Positions 24,231 through 35,742 of a DNA stretch of 64,000 nt are shown here, piece after piece (the first letter of the stretch is position 1; each line of letters opens with the position of its first letter). Made by a program: the position numbers and the translations under genes. The DNA lies in contig JAKLJP010000026.1 of assembly GCA_023151115.1 (NCBI GenBank), positions 1 through 64,000 of the forward strand, given 5' to 3'. The notes below the pieces were generated by a model, which saw only the letters and a program-made list of their open reading frames with translations, was not told where the DNA came from and did not search any database. This DNA is from Anaerolineae bacterium (GTDB taxonomy: Bacteria > Chloroflexota > Anaerolineae > 4572-78 > J111).

Positions 24231-24503
24231 ATTTATGGCAGATTCTATGTAACTGCTGGTTTTAATACAGGAGAGTCTCGCTATGGCCGGTTTAGCTCTC
24301 AGCGCTCTCTGACCCCTCCAGTTTCCCCTTAATTTCCAGCTCTACCTCTTCAAAATTTTCCATCCCTTGTTTAACGTGCTCACCCTCTTGCCGGAACGAG
24401 CGCGAGCCAACCAAACCCTCTGAACTTGTATTTCAGTTCAAAATATCTTCTCTGTTCGATGTGTGCGGGCGGTGTAACTTTTTATGGACCAACGGAGGAA
24501 GAT

Positions 24504-26258
<1,755 letters not shown>

Positions 26259-26261
26259 AAA

Positions 26262-27290
26262 ATGAAAAAAGTATTGTTAGAACCATCAAAAAAGAAATCA
26301 ACAACCAAACAAGCCGAACCCCAACTTGACCGGCCCCACGGCCTGCACCTGCTGCGGCAGATGCTCCGCATCCGCCGGCTGGAGGAGAAATGCGCCGAAC
26401 TGTACGGAGCGATGAAAATTCGCGGCTTTTTGCACCTGTACATCGGCGAGGAGGCGGTGGCGGTGGGGGTCAATGAGGCTTTGCAAGCGGAGGATAACAT
26501 TGTCGCCACCTACCGCGAACACGGCCAGGCGTTGGCTCGCGGCGTGCCGGCGGCGACCATCATGGCCGAGATGTACGGCAAGCAGGAAGGGTGCAGCCGG
26601 GGGCGGGGCGGCTCGATGCATTTGTTTGACAAAGAGACCCGCTTCTGCGGCGGCAATGCGATTGTCGGCGGGGGGCTGCCCCTGGCCCTGGGCCTGGCCC
26701 TGGCCGACCAGATGCGCCAGCGACCGCAGCTCACCTGCTGCTATTTTGGCGATGGGGCGGTGGCCGAAGGGGAGTTTCACGAGACGATGAATCTGGCTTC
26801 GCTGTGGCATGCGCCGGTGTTGTTTGTCTGCGAGAACAATCTGTACGCTATGGGCACGGCCCTGCGCTACGCCCAGGCCGAAACCGACTTGACCAAAAAG
26901 GCCGCGGGTTACGCCATGCCCGCCGCTGCCGTTGACGGGATGGAGGTGCTGGCCGTCGAGGCGGCGGCCAAAGAGGCAGCGGAATATGTTCGCAGCGGCC
27001 AGGGGCCCTTCTTCCTGGAATGTCGGACTTATCGCTTCCGCGGCCACTCCGCCTTCGACACCGAACTGTACCGCAGCAAAGAGGAGGTGGAGGAGTGGAA
27101 GCAGCGCGACCCGATTGTCACCTTTACCCGCTACCTCAAAGAGCGCGGTCTGCTGGGCGCGGAAGACCTGGAGGAAATCGAGCGGGAAGTAACGCTTGAA
27201 ATCGAGGCGGCGGTGGAATTTGCCGAGGCCGGAACCTGGGAGCCGGTGGAGGATTTGACCCGGTTTGTCTACTCGGAAAAAAGGAACTGA
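26262..27290 (+). CDS. pdhA: 2-oxoacid (pyruvate/acetoin) dehydrogenase E1 alpha
   Basis: 342 residues, the thiamine-diphosphate-binding half of E1. Visible: [34 protein letters not shown], and the cofactor motif [17 protein letters not shown] to [10 protein letters not shown]. It starts three bases after acs, so it is cotranslated. Pyruvate versus acetoin cannot be separated by eye. A GGAACT hairpin repeat follows and its first unit supplies the stop codon. Confidence 0.9.
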   Translation: MKKVLLEPSKKKSTTKQAEPQLDRPHGLHLLRQMLRIRRLEEKCAELYGAMKIRGFLHLYIGEEAVAVGVNEALQAEDNIVATYREHGQALARGVPAATIMAEMYGKQEGCSRGRGGSMHLFDKETRFCGGNAIVGGGLPLALGLALADQMRQRPQLTCCYFGDGAVAEGEFHETMNLASLWHAPVLFVCENNLYAMGTALRYAQAETDLTKKAAGYAMPAAAVDGMEVLAVEAAAKEAAEYVRSGQGPFFLECRTYRFRGHSAFDTELYRSKEEVEEWKQRDPIVTFTRYLKERGLLGAEDLEEIEREVTLEIEAAVEFAEAGTWEPVEDLTRFVYSEKRN

Positions 27291-27372
27291 AGGAACTTAT
27301 GGAATTGAAGGAACTTAGGGGTAATCAAACCCCTTTCAGTTCCGTTAGTTCCCACCAGTTCCCTCAGTTCCT
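27282..27372. repeat. GGAACT 9-mer hairpin repeat, copy 1
   Basis: Four tandem ~9-bp units of the form GGAACTGAA face four inverted units of the form GTTCCCTCA. It lies between E1 alpha and E1 beta; a related copy is at 29805-29898. Confidence 0.6.
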
Positions 27373-27391
27373 GCTTTGAACGGAGGTCAGT

Positions 27392-28390
27392 ATGAGCAGC
27401 AATGGCAAGCAAATGATCCAAACAACCTATCGGGAGGCGGTACGGGAGGCGATACGGGAGGCGATGCGGCAGGATGAGCGGGTTTTTCTGATGGGCGAGG
27501 ATGTGGGGCGCTACGGCGGCTGCTTTGCCGTGAGCAAAGGCTTGCTGCAAGAGTTTGGCCCGGAGCGCATCCGCGACACGCCGCTGTCGGAGTCGGCCTT
27601 TGTGGGGGCGGGCATTGGCGCGGCGTTGGGGGGGATGCGGCCCATTGTCGAGGTCATGACGGTCAACTTTAGCCTGCTGGCAGGCGACCAGATTCTCAAC
27701 AATGCCGCGACGATTCTACACATGTCGGGTGGGGCGTTCAATGTGCCGCTGGTCATTCGCATGGCCACCGGCGCGGGCCGGCAGTTGGCGGCCCAGCACG
27801 CTCACAGCCTGGAAGGCTGGTACGCCCATATCCCCGGCCTCAAGGTGCTGACCCCGGCCACGCTGGAAGACGCGCGGGGCATGCTCTGGACCGCCCTGGA
27901 AGACCCGGACCCGGTGCTGATTTTTGAAAATAATACCCTCTACAATATGGAGGGGTCGCTGCCCGCCGATGCGGGGCCGGTGGATATTGACCGGGCGCGG
28001 GTGCGCCGCGAGGGGCGCGATATTACGATTATCACTTACAGCGCCAGCCTGTTCAAGGCGTTGGAAGCCGCCGATATCCTGGCCCAGGAGGGCATCGAGG
28101 TTGAGGTGATTGACCTGCGTACCCTCCGCCCGCTGGATGAGGCGACCTTCCTGGCCTCGGTGGCTAAAACCCATCGCGCCCTGATTGTGGATGAAGGTTG
28201 GCGCAGCGGCAGCATCGCGGCGGAGGTAAGCGCCCGGATTATGGAGCAGGCCTTTTATGAGCTGGACGCGCCGGTGGAGCGCATCTGCAGCGCCGAGGCG
28301 CCCATGCCTTACGCCAAACACCTGGAGCAGGCGGCCCTGCCGCAAGTGGAGACAATTGTGAGTATAGCCAGACGGATGTGTGGTCATTAA
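27392..28390 (+). CDS. pdhB: 2-oxoacid (pyruvate/acetoin) dehydrogenase E1 beta
   Basis: 332 residues. [66 protein letters not shown] and [12 protein letters not shown] match transketolase-fold E1 beta; the C-terminal part binds E2. ATG is behind CGGAGGTCAGT. It pairs with the E1 alpha just upstream. Confidence 0.93.
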   Translation: MSSNGKQMIQTTYREAVREAIREAMRQDERVFLMGEDVGRYGGCFAVSKGLLQEFGPERIRDTPLSESAFVGAGIGAALGGMRPIVEVMTVNFSLLAGDQILNNAATILHMSGGAFNVPLVIRMATGAGRQLAAQHAHSLEGWYAHIPGLKVLTPATLEDARGMLWTALEDPDPVLIFENNTLYNMEGSLPADAGPVDIDRARVRREGRDITIITYSASLFKALEAADILAQEGIEVEVIDLRTLRPLDEATFLASVAKTHRALIVDEGWRSGSIAAEVSARIMEQAFYELDAPVERICSAEAPMPYAKHLEQAALPQVETIVSIARRMCGH

Positions 28391-28416
28391 TGTAACATCA
28401 CTTCCTTTGCGCCTTT

Positions 28417-28519
28417 TAAATAGAACGCAGATTAACGCTGATTTGGCGGATTTGCACAGATAAATTAAAGAAAAGATCAGCGAGAATCAGGCGAATCTGC
28501 GTTATCTGCGTGCTATTTA
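28417..28519. repeat. palindromic intergenic repeat (acgcagat family), copy 2
   Basis: Starts AAATAGAACGCAGATTAACG and ends with the mirror-like AATCTGCGTTATCTGCGT, separating E1 beta from E2. Confidence 0.6.
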
Positions 28520-28554
28520 TTGGGGGGACGAGCGTGAAAACTTTGGAGGAACCT

Positions 28555-29175
28555 ATGAGTGAATTTTGTATGCCCAGTTTGGGCGCTGATATGGATGCCG
28601 GGACGCTGGTGGAATGGAAAGTCAAACCCGGCGACCCGGTCAAAAAGGGCGATGTCATCGCCGAAGTGGAAACGGACAAAGGGATTATTGATATCGAGGT
28701 TTTTGAGGATGGGGTGTTGGAGCAAATTCTGATCCAGCCCTGGCAGAAGGTGCCGGTGGGCACGGTGCTGGCCTTAATTCGGACCGTAGGAGCGCCGGAA
28801 GCGGTGGCGGCCCCGGTCTTGAAAGCCGTCCCCGAAATTGAACGCCCGCCCGCGGCCCCTGTGCCCGCTGCCGCGCCGGGGGAACGGCTGCGGGTGTCGC
28901 CGCTGGCCCGCAAGCTGGCCGGCGAATTTGGCCTTGATTTAAGCACGGTCAAGGGAACCGGCCCGCACGGAACCATCGAGCGGGTGGATGTGGAACGAGC
29001 CGCGGTCGAGTTGAAGGCCAAAGCGGTTGAGCCAAAGCCTGAAATTCCGGCGGCTGCCCCGCCACCGCGCCGGTTGTCGCCCCGGCCCCGCCGCCCCCCA
29101 CTGAACCTGTCGCCCCCCGGTCCACGCCGCCCGATTTTCAAGCCGGCATGCGCCGGGCGATTGCGGCGGCGATGA
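28555..29175 (+). CDS. pdhC: dihydrolipoamide acyltransferase E2, N-terminal part (frameshifted)
   Basis: Carries the lipoyl domain (residues 1-80, with lipoyl-lysine in [12 protein letters not shown]) and the E1/E3-binding domain ([27 protein letters not shown], about 115-145). After about residue 170 the frame goes out of register: the Arg/Pro-rich end ([13 protein letters not shown]) is the wrong frame of an Ala/Pro linker. The correct continuation is in the frame of the next entry. ATG follows TTTGGAGGAACCT. Confidence 0.85.
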   Translation: MSEFCMPSLGADMDAGTLVEWKVKPGDPVKKGDVIAEVETDKGIIDIEVFEDGVLEQILIQPWQKVPVGTVLALIRTVGAPEAVAAPVLKAVPEIERPPAAPVPAAAPGERLRVSPLARKLAGEFGLDLSTVKGTGPHGTIERVDVERAAVELKAKAVEPKPEIPAAAPPPRRLSPRPRRPPLNLSPPGPRRPIFKPACAGRLRRR

Positions 29176-29801
29176 CCCGTTCCAACCGCGATATTCCGCA
29201 CTACTATCTGGAAACGCGGGTTGACATGAGCCGGGCGCTGCGTTGGCTGGAAGCGGAGAATCAGAAGCGTTCCATCAAAGACCGGCTGCTGCCGGTGGTG
29301 CTGTTAATCAAAGCAGTGGCTAAAGCGCTGGCGGAAGTACCGGAACTGAACGGCTTTTGGGTAGACGACCAACCTCAGCCCCAGGAAGCGATCAATATCG
29401 GCTTTGCCATCTCGCTGCGGCAGGGCGGCCTGGTCACACCGGCTATCCACCAGGCCGATTTGAAGACGCTGGATGAGCTGATGGTGGATGTGCGGGACAT
29501 CATCACCCGTACGCGGGCCGGCAAGCTGCGCAGTTCCGACCTGACCGATGCGACCATCACCCTGACCAGCCTGGGCGACCTGGGCGTGGAGAAGGTCTAC
29601 GGCGTTATTTACCCGCCGCAGGTAGCCCTGGTCGGCTTTGGCAAAATCAGCGAGCAGCCCTGGGTGGAAAACGGCATGTTCGGAATTCGCCCGGTGCTGA
29701 CGGCCACCCTGGCCGGCGATCATCGCGCCACCGACGGCCATCGCGGCGGCCAGTTTTTGGATATATTGAACCGGCAGTTGCAGGAGCCGGAAAAATTATA
29801 A
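29148..29801 (+). CDS. pdhC: dihydrolipoamide acyltransferase E2, catalytic C-terminal part
   Basis: 217 residues forming the trimer/core acyltransferase domain: [31 protein letters not shown] strand and active-site HRATDG near the end. The frame is open back to 29043, and there it encodes the missing linker ([17 protein letters not shown]). One base lost near 29055-29065 would explain the break. Together the two parts make a normal E2 of about 415 residues. It may be a sequencing error, a recent mutation or a -1 shift. Confidence 0.85.
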   Translation: MRRAIAAAMTRSNRDIPHYYLETRVDMSRALRWLEAENQKRSIKDRLLPVVLLIKAVAKALAEVPELNGFWVDDQPQPQEAINIGFAISLRQGGLVTPAIHQADLKTLDELMVDVRDIITRTRAGKLRSSDLTDATITLTSLGDLGVEKVYGVIYPPQVALVGFGKISEQPWVENGMFGIRPVLTATLAGDHRATDGHRGGQFLDILNRQLQEPEKL

Positions 29802-29804
29802 AAG

Positions 29805-29898
29805 AAGGGAACTCGTAGGAACTGAAGGAACTCGGTTGTGATTCAAGAAAAAGTTCCCCAAGTTTCCACGAGTTCCCTCAGTTCCTTTAGTTCCTTTT
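29805..29898. repeat. GGAACT 9-mer hairpin repeat, copy 2
   Basis: GGAACTCGTAGGAACTGAAG on one side and mirror GTTCCCTCAGTTCCTTTAG on the other, between E2 and the acyl carrier protein gene. Confidence 0.6.
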
Positions 29899-29918
29899 TT
29901 ATAGAAAGGTGGTTCATT

Positions 29919-30179
29919 ATGACTACGATGACAATGACCGAAACCCAACTCAAAGAAACAATTTTCAAGCTGTTGAAACGGATTGCGCCGGAGGCGGATT
30001 TTAACAGCCTGGCTCCGACTGAGGATATCCGGGCGACTCTGGATATTGACTCCTTTGATTTTCTACAATTCCTGATTGGCTTGAACGAGGAGGTAGGGGT
30101 CGAGGTGCCGGAGGCCGATTACGGCAAGCTGGTTTCGCTGAACGATCTGGTTAGTTATCTCTCGGCGCGGGTGGGATGA
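29919..30179 (+). CDS. acyl carrier protein
   Basis: 86 residues with the phosphopantetheine serine in LDIDSFDFLQFLIGLNEE, followed by VEVPEADYGKLVSLNDLVSYL, a typical four-helix carrier. ATG 29919 lies behind AGAAAGGTGG. Its place at the end of the acetyl-CoA-forming operon suggests that the acyl group is loaded onto it, but no partner ligase or transferase follows, apart from a broken patatin. Confidence 0.88.
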   Translation: MTTMTMTETQLKETIFKLLKRIAPEADFNSLAPTEDIRATLDIDSFDFLQFLIGLNEEVGVEVPEADYGKLVSLNDLVSYLSARVG

Positions 30180-30231
30180 GGAGATCCGCAGCGTTTCAAA
30201 ATAATCCAATTTACTTAAAGAGGTTTGTAAG

Positions 30232-30589
30232 ATGAGAAAACAAGTGGCTATTGCATATCAGGGCGGGGGATTGAACGCTGCCTTCACCGCCGGCGTACTT
30301 AAAAGGATATTAACCGAAAAAGAGCCAGATTTCGATCCGGTCGGCTTGAGCGGCACCTCGCCGGGACGCTGTGCGCCTTTATCACCTGGTATGGTCTGCA
30401 AATCGGCGGCGTCGCCGAAGTCGCTATAGGCTAGAAGCGATTTGGCACGATTCTGGGGCATTGCAGCTGGCCGAGAGATTCTTTAATAGCTGGATGGTGG
30501 GTACTTTTCGACTGCTAGGCAGAGGGCTGGTACCCGAAATCAAATTCAGCTCTCTTGCTCCCTTGATGGTTGGGAAAGAATTTTTCTGA
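30232..30589 (+). pseudogene. decayed patatin-like phospholipase
   Basis: The first 45 residues carry the oxyanion loop YQGGGLNAAFTAGVL and the start of the nucleophile elbow (GLSGTS). The frame then shifts: LCAFITWYGLQIGGVAEV appears in another frame, ends at a stop, and LAERFFNSWMVGTFRLLG appears in a third. Traces such as GDNYNGTPPVKL continue to about 30650. Multiple lesions mean it is non-functional. Confidence 0.75.
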
Positions 30590-30678
30590 ACAGGCCGGGG
30601 ACAACTATAATGGTACTCCCCCCGTAAAGCTGACTTGATCTACTATCGCCTGTTTCAGGAGGTGGGGCGTGACCCCGT

Positions 30679-31026
30679 TTGAAGCGATGGGGCGGCAGTG
30701 TAAGTTACTACGGCTGCCCACGAATGGATCCAGCGGACTACAGCCTCTGTTTTACCCCCACCTTCAAACTGGTCGATAGCCTGTTACGGGCCAAACGGGA
30801 CTACGACCTGGAACGGGAACTCAAACGGCTGGACCGCTTTCAGGTGGTCATCCTCGATGACATCGGTTATATCCAGCAAAGTCGGGAAGAAATGGAAGTC
30901 TTATTCACTTTTTTGGCTGAATGCTATGAACGTCGCAGTGTCGTTATCACCTCCAATCAGGTTTACCCTGCCCTATCAGTGGTACCTAAAGACTATTGTC
31001 GAAATCAAAACCTTCTGTTATCCTAA
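30679..31026 (+). pseudogene. IS21-family IstB ATPase remnant
   Basis: LRAKRDYDLERELKRLDRFQVVILDDIGYIQQSREEMEVLFTFLAECYERRSVVITSNQV is the C-terminal half of IstB, including Walker B (VVILDDIGY). The N-terminal half is missing and the end is scrambled after SNQV. No IstA or terminal repeats were found. Confidence 0.8.
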
Positions 31027-31154
31027 ATATTGTTCTGGGGGTCTTGCAAGATGTTGCAAACCAACAGGCTGGTTATAACCAGATTTATTGTAATTTAATA
31101 AACTAAGGGTCAAGCTAAGAGCTTCACCTCAAGGGTGAGGTTGACAACAGTAAT

Positions 31155-31201
31155 GGCCCAGTTTCCCTTCTAATTCTTGGAAGAGAGGCTGGGCCTTTTT
31201 G
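31155..31201 (+). terminator. rho-independent terminator
   Basis: GGCCCAG/CTGGGCC outer stem with a CCTTC/GGAAG-like inner stem, then five T. It lies after the IstB remnant. Confidence 0.7.
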
Positions 31202-31292
31202 TTGGTTAAGCTCAGTAGCAAGCCAAGGGCGTATTGCCTCAACTTCACAAATCGGTTAGCTATCTTACTTTGAGAAGGAAGGAAGAATTGCT

Positions 31293-32492
31293 ATGAAACA
31301 GCGGATTATGGTCTTCATGTTAGTCGTAATTGGTGTGTTTACCATACCTTTTATGGCAAGTGGACAATCACCCACACTCAACTTGTTGGCTGGCGAAAAG
31401 GCAACTATCACCTGTCAAGGCCAAAAACTGGTCTTGAGTCGCGAAAGTAGCACCAAAGCATCGGCTAGCTGCACGGCTAATTCTAACCCATCACCTACTA
31501 ATACCCCAACATCTAGCACCCCACCTCCCCCCCCCACAGCCACCCCTGTAGCCAGTGTTCCTCTCTGTCCAGATCACGATCCCACCAAATGGCATGCACT
31601 CTATGATGAGGCACGGAATTGCCATTACAACCACGAACATCATAGCGATCCGCGTGAGGGGGATAATATATTTGGCCCAGTGGCTGCTCTGTATGGAGGG
31701 CAGGAAATTTCCTATCCTTGGCAAACCTTCAGCGACCGTGGCTTGGAGAATGATGTTAAACATGAAGGCTACAAGTGGGTAGTTCGCAAAAATATGGACT
31801 GCTCTAGTCGCTTTACAGATGGTTGCTTAACTGACTTTCGGATGCAAGTCCATTTCATTGCCTCGGCCGTGGATGCGACAGTAAGATACCATTCGTTTTG
31901 GTTAGAAGCGCGTGGCTGTCGCGAGGATAATCCAGAGGTGTGTGGTATTATCCGTACTGGAGGCTGGGCAGATTATGGGCGACTTATGGTTGATAATCAA
32001 CACATTCCTTTGCCCGGAGACCCTCCTGCTCCGACTAATAGCAACAAACTTCATTATATCCAGACAGGCAATTCCCGTTTTACTACCTGGTACGGGGGGA
32101 ATCGCATTGCCACTACTGCTATTCAGACCAGCCGCATGTGGGGTTTGATTAACCCAAACGACCCTTATCAACTGCATCTCTTTTGCCCCGACTTTAAATG
32201 TAGAAACAATAATTCAACAATGCAGGCGCATGCTATTGGATTTGTTATCCGTGCTAATGAGCTAGATCAGGATGGTGATGGCCTGGTAAACTATGAGGGT
32301 TACACTAACCGCCACGGCGAGATTGTAAGTGGCTGTACAGAAGTTGGTTTGGATTGTGTGCCATTGCAGATCATTAATATGCCAACAGGCTTGTTCCAGT
32401 ACCGCGATGATGAACACGGACGGGGCAATGATGGGGGAATTAACTTTGATACCTCACCGGAAGGGGAGTATTGGATCGCCTATCCCAACTAA
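31293..32492 (+). CDS. secreted protein of unknown function with Thr/Pro linker
   Basis: 399 residues. Signal peptide about 1-24 (FMLVVIGVFTIPFMASG), a small domain to about 62, then a Pro/Thr/Ser linker (TNTPTSSTPPPPPTATP). The main domain has Cys pairs and a His-rich start (CPDHDPTKWHALYDEARNCHYNHEHH) that could bind metal, and a calcium-loop-like DQDGDGLVNYEG at about 328-339. No family is recognised. It stands alone between an IS remnant and the surface-modification cluster. Confidence 0.75.
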   Translation: MKQRIMVFMLVVIGVFTIPFMASGQSPTLNLLAGEKATITCQGQKLVLSRESSTKASASCTANSNPSPTNTPTSSTPPPPPTATPVASVPLCPDHDPTKWHALYDEARNCHYNHEHHSDPREGDNIFGPVAALYGGQEISYPWQTFSDRGLENDVKHEGYKWVVRKNMDCSSRFTDGCLTDFRMQVHFIASAVDATVRYHSFWLEARGCREDNPEVCGIIRTGGWADYGRLMVDNQHIPLPGDPPAPTNSNKLHYIQTGNSRFTTWYGGNRIATTAIQTSRMWGLINPNDPYQLHLFCPDFKCRNNNSTMQAHAIGFVIRANELDQDGDGLVNYEGYTNRHGEIVSGCTEVGLDCVPLQIINMPTGLFQYRDDEHGRGNDGGINFDTSPEGEYWIAYPN

Positions 32493-32628
32493 GGTTTTGA
32501 ATTAATCTGCGCCAAACTACTGTCATAGTCGAGATTAACTCTGATGCCTTCACAACCGAATTAGAACCAGCAGGGTGGGGGGCGTCTGGTTAAAAAAGTA
32601 TCCGAGTTGCCGGGTATAGAATCTAAAC

Positions 32629-32660
32629 GGCCTTACTGATTCGATTGGATCAGTAAGGCC
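32629..32660. terminator. hairpin between converging genes
   Basis: Perfect 12-bp stem GGCCTTACTGAT/ATCAGTAAGGCC with an 8-nt loop; only a weak T-run follows. It probably serves as a two-way terminator. Confidence 0.5.
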
Positions 32661-32731
32661 ACTATATTTGATCAGCCGGTCGGAAAGTCGTCTACTGTAA
32701 GGATGAGCTTATTGTTTCTGATGTATTAGAC

Positions 32732-33658
32732 CTATTCTTGTTGGCTCGTCAAACTTGGGGAAGATGGAGAGAGAAGTTGATAAGTCTGGACGCCCTCCAT
32801 AATAAAATCAGCGAGCAGTGGCCCAATTGTTTCATTAGCCAGTTTATTGGGATGGGAGTCGGCGCCTTCGCGATAATCCTCACGGAGCATATTGTAATCG
32901 GACGAGGTGGGATCGTCTTCGGCCAAATAACCAAAAAGATCAAAGGTGAGAAGGTTAGGATGACCCTGCAAATATTCTTCTGATTTGAGCCAGTTAGCCA
33001 AGGCTCTGGCCCTGGCGGCGTCTTCGAGATTAGTTTCTGCCGGGTTCAATGGTGGCTGCGTGACGACAATAAATAACTTATTCGGGTGTTGATCTATCGT
33101 CTGGCGTATACTTAAGTACCACTGCTTTTTCTGCTCCAATTGCTCATCACTAGTAATATTACTGGTAGGGAAACAAGACTTAAGGATGATTGTTTCATGT
33201 TGTAGGAGACCGCTAAATGTATTAAACGGAAGGGAATACACAGGCTGGGCAAAGATTTCAGATAAACCATCCGGGTAAGTATTATTGGCAGGGACGTTGT
33301 AACCGTAGCCTAGATATTTTCCATCAGGTCCTCTCAAGCCTGGCTGGTTGTAATCATGATCCCAGAAGCGGTAGCCATTTTTAGTCAGTATCTCCCTTAC
33401 ATGGCCTTGATCAATCAAACCGCGGCCAACGGACTGGTGTAGAAAAATAACATTCTTAAAATCGCCCTGACTAGAGTCTGTGACATCGCTGCTATTCAAA
33501 ATGGATAAACCAAATGACATTAGACTGCGTGGCCCCAAGATGCGACCCGTGACGAGGCGAATTGTTAGAAAAAAGGCCAAGCCTAGAACCATCAGACCTA
33601 CCAGTGAAATGATCATAGGCTTTGTCAAACGTGGGTGTGTCATTTTTATTGCACTCAT
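32732..33658 (-). CDS. membrane-anchored SGNH-hydrolase-like protein
   Basis: 308 residues. One membrane segment near the N-terminus (MIISLVGLMVLGLAFFLTIRL) is followed by an extracytoplasmic domain beginning NVIFLHQSVGRGLIDQG, where the usual GDS nucleophile block would be; LFIVVTQPPLNP and a C-terminal DSHPN block fit an SGNH fold (Asp-x-x-His near SHPN). Such proteins often add or remove acyl groups on surface sugars. The preceding gene is an acyltransferase. ATG 33658 is preferred to a TTG at 33688. Confidence 0.6.
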   Translation of the reverse strand: MSAIKMTHPRLTKPMIISLVGLMVLGLAFFLTIRLVTGRILGPRSLMSFGLSILNSSDVTDSSQGDFKNVIFLHQSVGRGLIDQGHVREILTKNGYRFWDHDYNQPGLRGPDGKYLGYGYNVPANNTYPDGLSEIFAQPVYSLPFNTFSGLLQHETIILKSCFPTSNITSDEQLEQKKQWYLSIRQTIDQHPNKLFIVVTQPPLNPAETNLEDAARARALANWLKSEEYLQGHPNLLTFDLFGYLAEDDPTSSDYNMLREDYREGADSHPNKLANETIGPLLADFIMEGVQTYQLLSPSSPSLTSQQE

Positions 33659-33697
33659 AAATGATTTGATCCCCTTTCTGATAGTCAATAGCTAATT

Positions 33698-34747
33698 TTA
33701 ACCGAACACGTAGCGATATATCGGACGTGTCGGTAAGCGCATCACGCCATTCATTACCAGGAGTGGAATACTCCACGTAAAGACAAAAAGGATTGGCTGG
33801 AGCAAAAGTTGATAATTGAACATCCAGGGCAAGAGAATCTGAATACATAAAAGAAGGAAATCCAAGGCTATTAGATGAGAAAGGTAGATACCGTAAGATT
33901 TTTTCCCTGCCTTTTCTAACTCGCGTACAAATGGGATTGCATCCCGTTTTAAGGTGGGAATAAAGAGTACAAACATCAAAGGACAAATAAAATCTGCCAA
34001 CGGGAAAGACCAGATTGAGAATCTATTGAGGACAGAGATTACAAAGAATACCACTGTCATTGTTAGTAATAACCATCGGAGCCTTTGTAACCAGGGTAAT
34101 ATTGTTTTGATATTGATACTGTAGACTAATCCCAGAGGAAAATAAACGCCCCATATAGCCATTGTCTCCCGTAGGACGGGTGGAGCAAGAAAACCCATCC
34201 AGCCCGGAAAGGCAAATCCCAAATTATTTGGATCCTTTATGTTTAACAAGGCCAACTGGTAGAGTATAATTATTAGGATGAGGAGATAGCCGAAGCGTTT
34301 AGCGATACGAACCAGGAAGGGAGAGAGCACATAATAAAAGGCAACGAGTGGAATGAAGTTAAAGGGGAAACCCACTATTAAATTCTTAAGATAACCCAGG
34401 GGGGTGTAAGCTTCATTCCAGCGAAAGTAAATCCAGATATAAAAGGCAATAGACCAGAAAAGGTACGGCCACAGTAAATGCTTCAACCCGGTTCTTACCA
34501 CCTTCCAGGACAACTGCGGGGGATTTTTTCCTTGGGCAGCATAAGAAAAAAAGGAGCCGGAAATGAAGAGGAAGGTTGGTACAGCAAGTATTCCTAATTG
34601 CCAGAGAGTCAACAGTGTGTAAGTTGTCCACCCGTAAGCTACCCGTGGCTCGCCCAATCTCGGCGTATCTAAACCTAGCTCGATGGAATGGTGAAGCACT
34701 ACTAATAGAATGGCGAATCCCTGTAAAGCACTAAATTGTCTGTTCAT
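33698..34747 (-). CDS. acyltransferase 3 family membrane protein
   Basis: 349 residues with about ten membrane segments. It begins RQFSALQGFAILLVVLHHSIEL, the family start with catalytic-type His, and ends with hydrophobic helices. Such OafA-like enzymes move acyl groups across the membrane onto polysaccharides. The start overlaps the NadE-like stop (ATGA). Confidence 0.85.
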   Translation of the reverse strand: MNRQFSALQGFAILLVVLHHSIELGLDTPRLGEPRVAYGWTTYTLLTLWQLGILAVPTFLFISGSFFSYAAQGKNPPQLSWKVVRTGLKHLLWPYLFWSIAFYIWIYFRWNEAYTPLGYLKNLIVGFPFNFIPLVAFYYVLSPFLVRIAKRFGYLLILIIILYQLALLNIKDPNNLGFAFPGWMGFLAPPVLRETMAIWGVYFPLGLVYSINIKTILPWLQRLRWLLLTMTVVFFVISVLNRFSIWSFPLADFICPLMFVLFIPTLKRDAIPFVRELEKAGKKSYGIYLSHLIALDFLLLCIQILLPWMFNYQLLLQPILFVFTWSIPLLVMNGVMRLPTRPIYRYVFG

Positions 34748-35739
34748 TTCAATACAATTTCTTTGGCGTTTGGTAGGATAACTGAAGGCATCCGAATATA
34801 TTCGGTGGTACGGTGCTTGCTGGTAAAGTCGGCAAAGGCGTGTTGAACCTGAGCTTCGGTTAGCCCCATCACCTGGGCCACTTCCGGTATTGGTACATTG
34901 TTCTCCTGGGCATACCACAGCAGGTCCATGGTTTCGAAGGGTAGGCGGAAGAAGAACTCTTCCTGGGTCTGGTGAGCCGGGTAGGTATCAGAAGTGGGGG
35001 TGCGGCGCTGAATTTCTTCGGGCACGCCCAGATACTTGGCCAATTGGTACACCTGCACTTTGAAGAGGTGAGCAATCAGTTGGATATCCACGCCGCCATC
35101 CCCGAATTTGACCAGGAAGCCGTGTTTGTGTTCATCTTTATTGGATGTGCCGATAACGGCATAGTTGCGCGCTTCGGCGTGGTAGTAGAGCATGGACATG
35201 CGGCTGCGCTGTTTGAAATTGGAGGCGGCGACGATTTGCAGAAATTCGCGAGTTGGCAGGCGTTTGGTCTTGGCTTGACCATCGGGCGTGATGATTGTCA
35301 CCGAAAAGACATTGAATGTACCTTCTTCTAGCACGTTGGGCGGCAGCACAATCTTAGCCTTGTAACCGGCGGCCGGGTCATACTCTGGAAATACCCGGTT
35401 GATGGCTTCGTCGCGGCGGGCATAACAGCCAAAACCCTCCAGGGCCGGCGTCATATCTTCCAGAATAGCTTCCACGCCGTACTGCTTGGCTAACATGCGA
35501 GCCAGCCGCTCGCTCTCAGGGTCTGAGTCTTTATCTGGCATCATGATCGCCACCACTCGCTCCGGCCCAAAAGCGCGAGCACAGAGCGCCAGCACGGTGG
35601 ACGAGTCGATCCCGCCGCTAACACCCACTACAGCACCAGAGCGGCGAAAGACCTGACGTACGGTGTGGCGCAAGGCGGTAATGAGACGCTCCGTTTCGGC
35701 AGCCGGGTCAATATCTAGAACATGTTTTCCAAAATTCAC
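34744..35739 (-). CDS. NAD synthase-like ATP pyrophosphatase
   Basis: 331 residues. The P-loop GVSGGIDSSTVLALC and GTSNKDEHKHGFLVKFGDGGVDIQLIAHLFK match ammonia-dependent NadE. The insertion GCYARRDEAINRVFPEYDP is larger than in housekeeping NadE. GTG start behind AAGGAGG. In this setting (next to an AsnB-type amidotransferase, a ligase and a carrier protein) it may amidate a pathway intermediate rather than make NAD. Confidence 0.8.
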   Translation of the reverse strand: MNFGKHVLDIDPAAETERLITALRHTVRQVFRRSGAVVGVSGGIDSSTVLALCARAFGPERVVAIMMPDKDSDPESERLARMLAKQYGVEAILEDMTPALEGFGCYARRDEAINRVFPEYDPAAGYKAKIVLPPNVLEEGTFNVFSVTIITPDGQAKTKRLPTREFLQIVAASNFKQRSRMSMLYYHAEARNYAVIGTSNKDEHKHGFLVKFGDGGVDIQLIAHLFKVQVYQLAKYLGVPEEIQRRTPTSDTYPAHQTQEEFFFRLPFETMDLLWYAQENNVPIPEVAQVMGLTEAQVQHAFADFTSKHRTTEYIRMPSVILPNAKEIVLK

Positions 35740-35742
35740 AGG

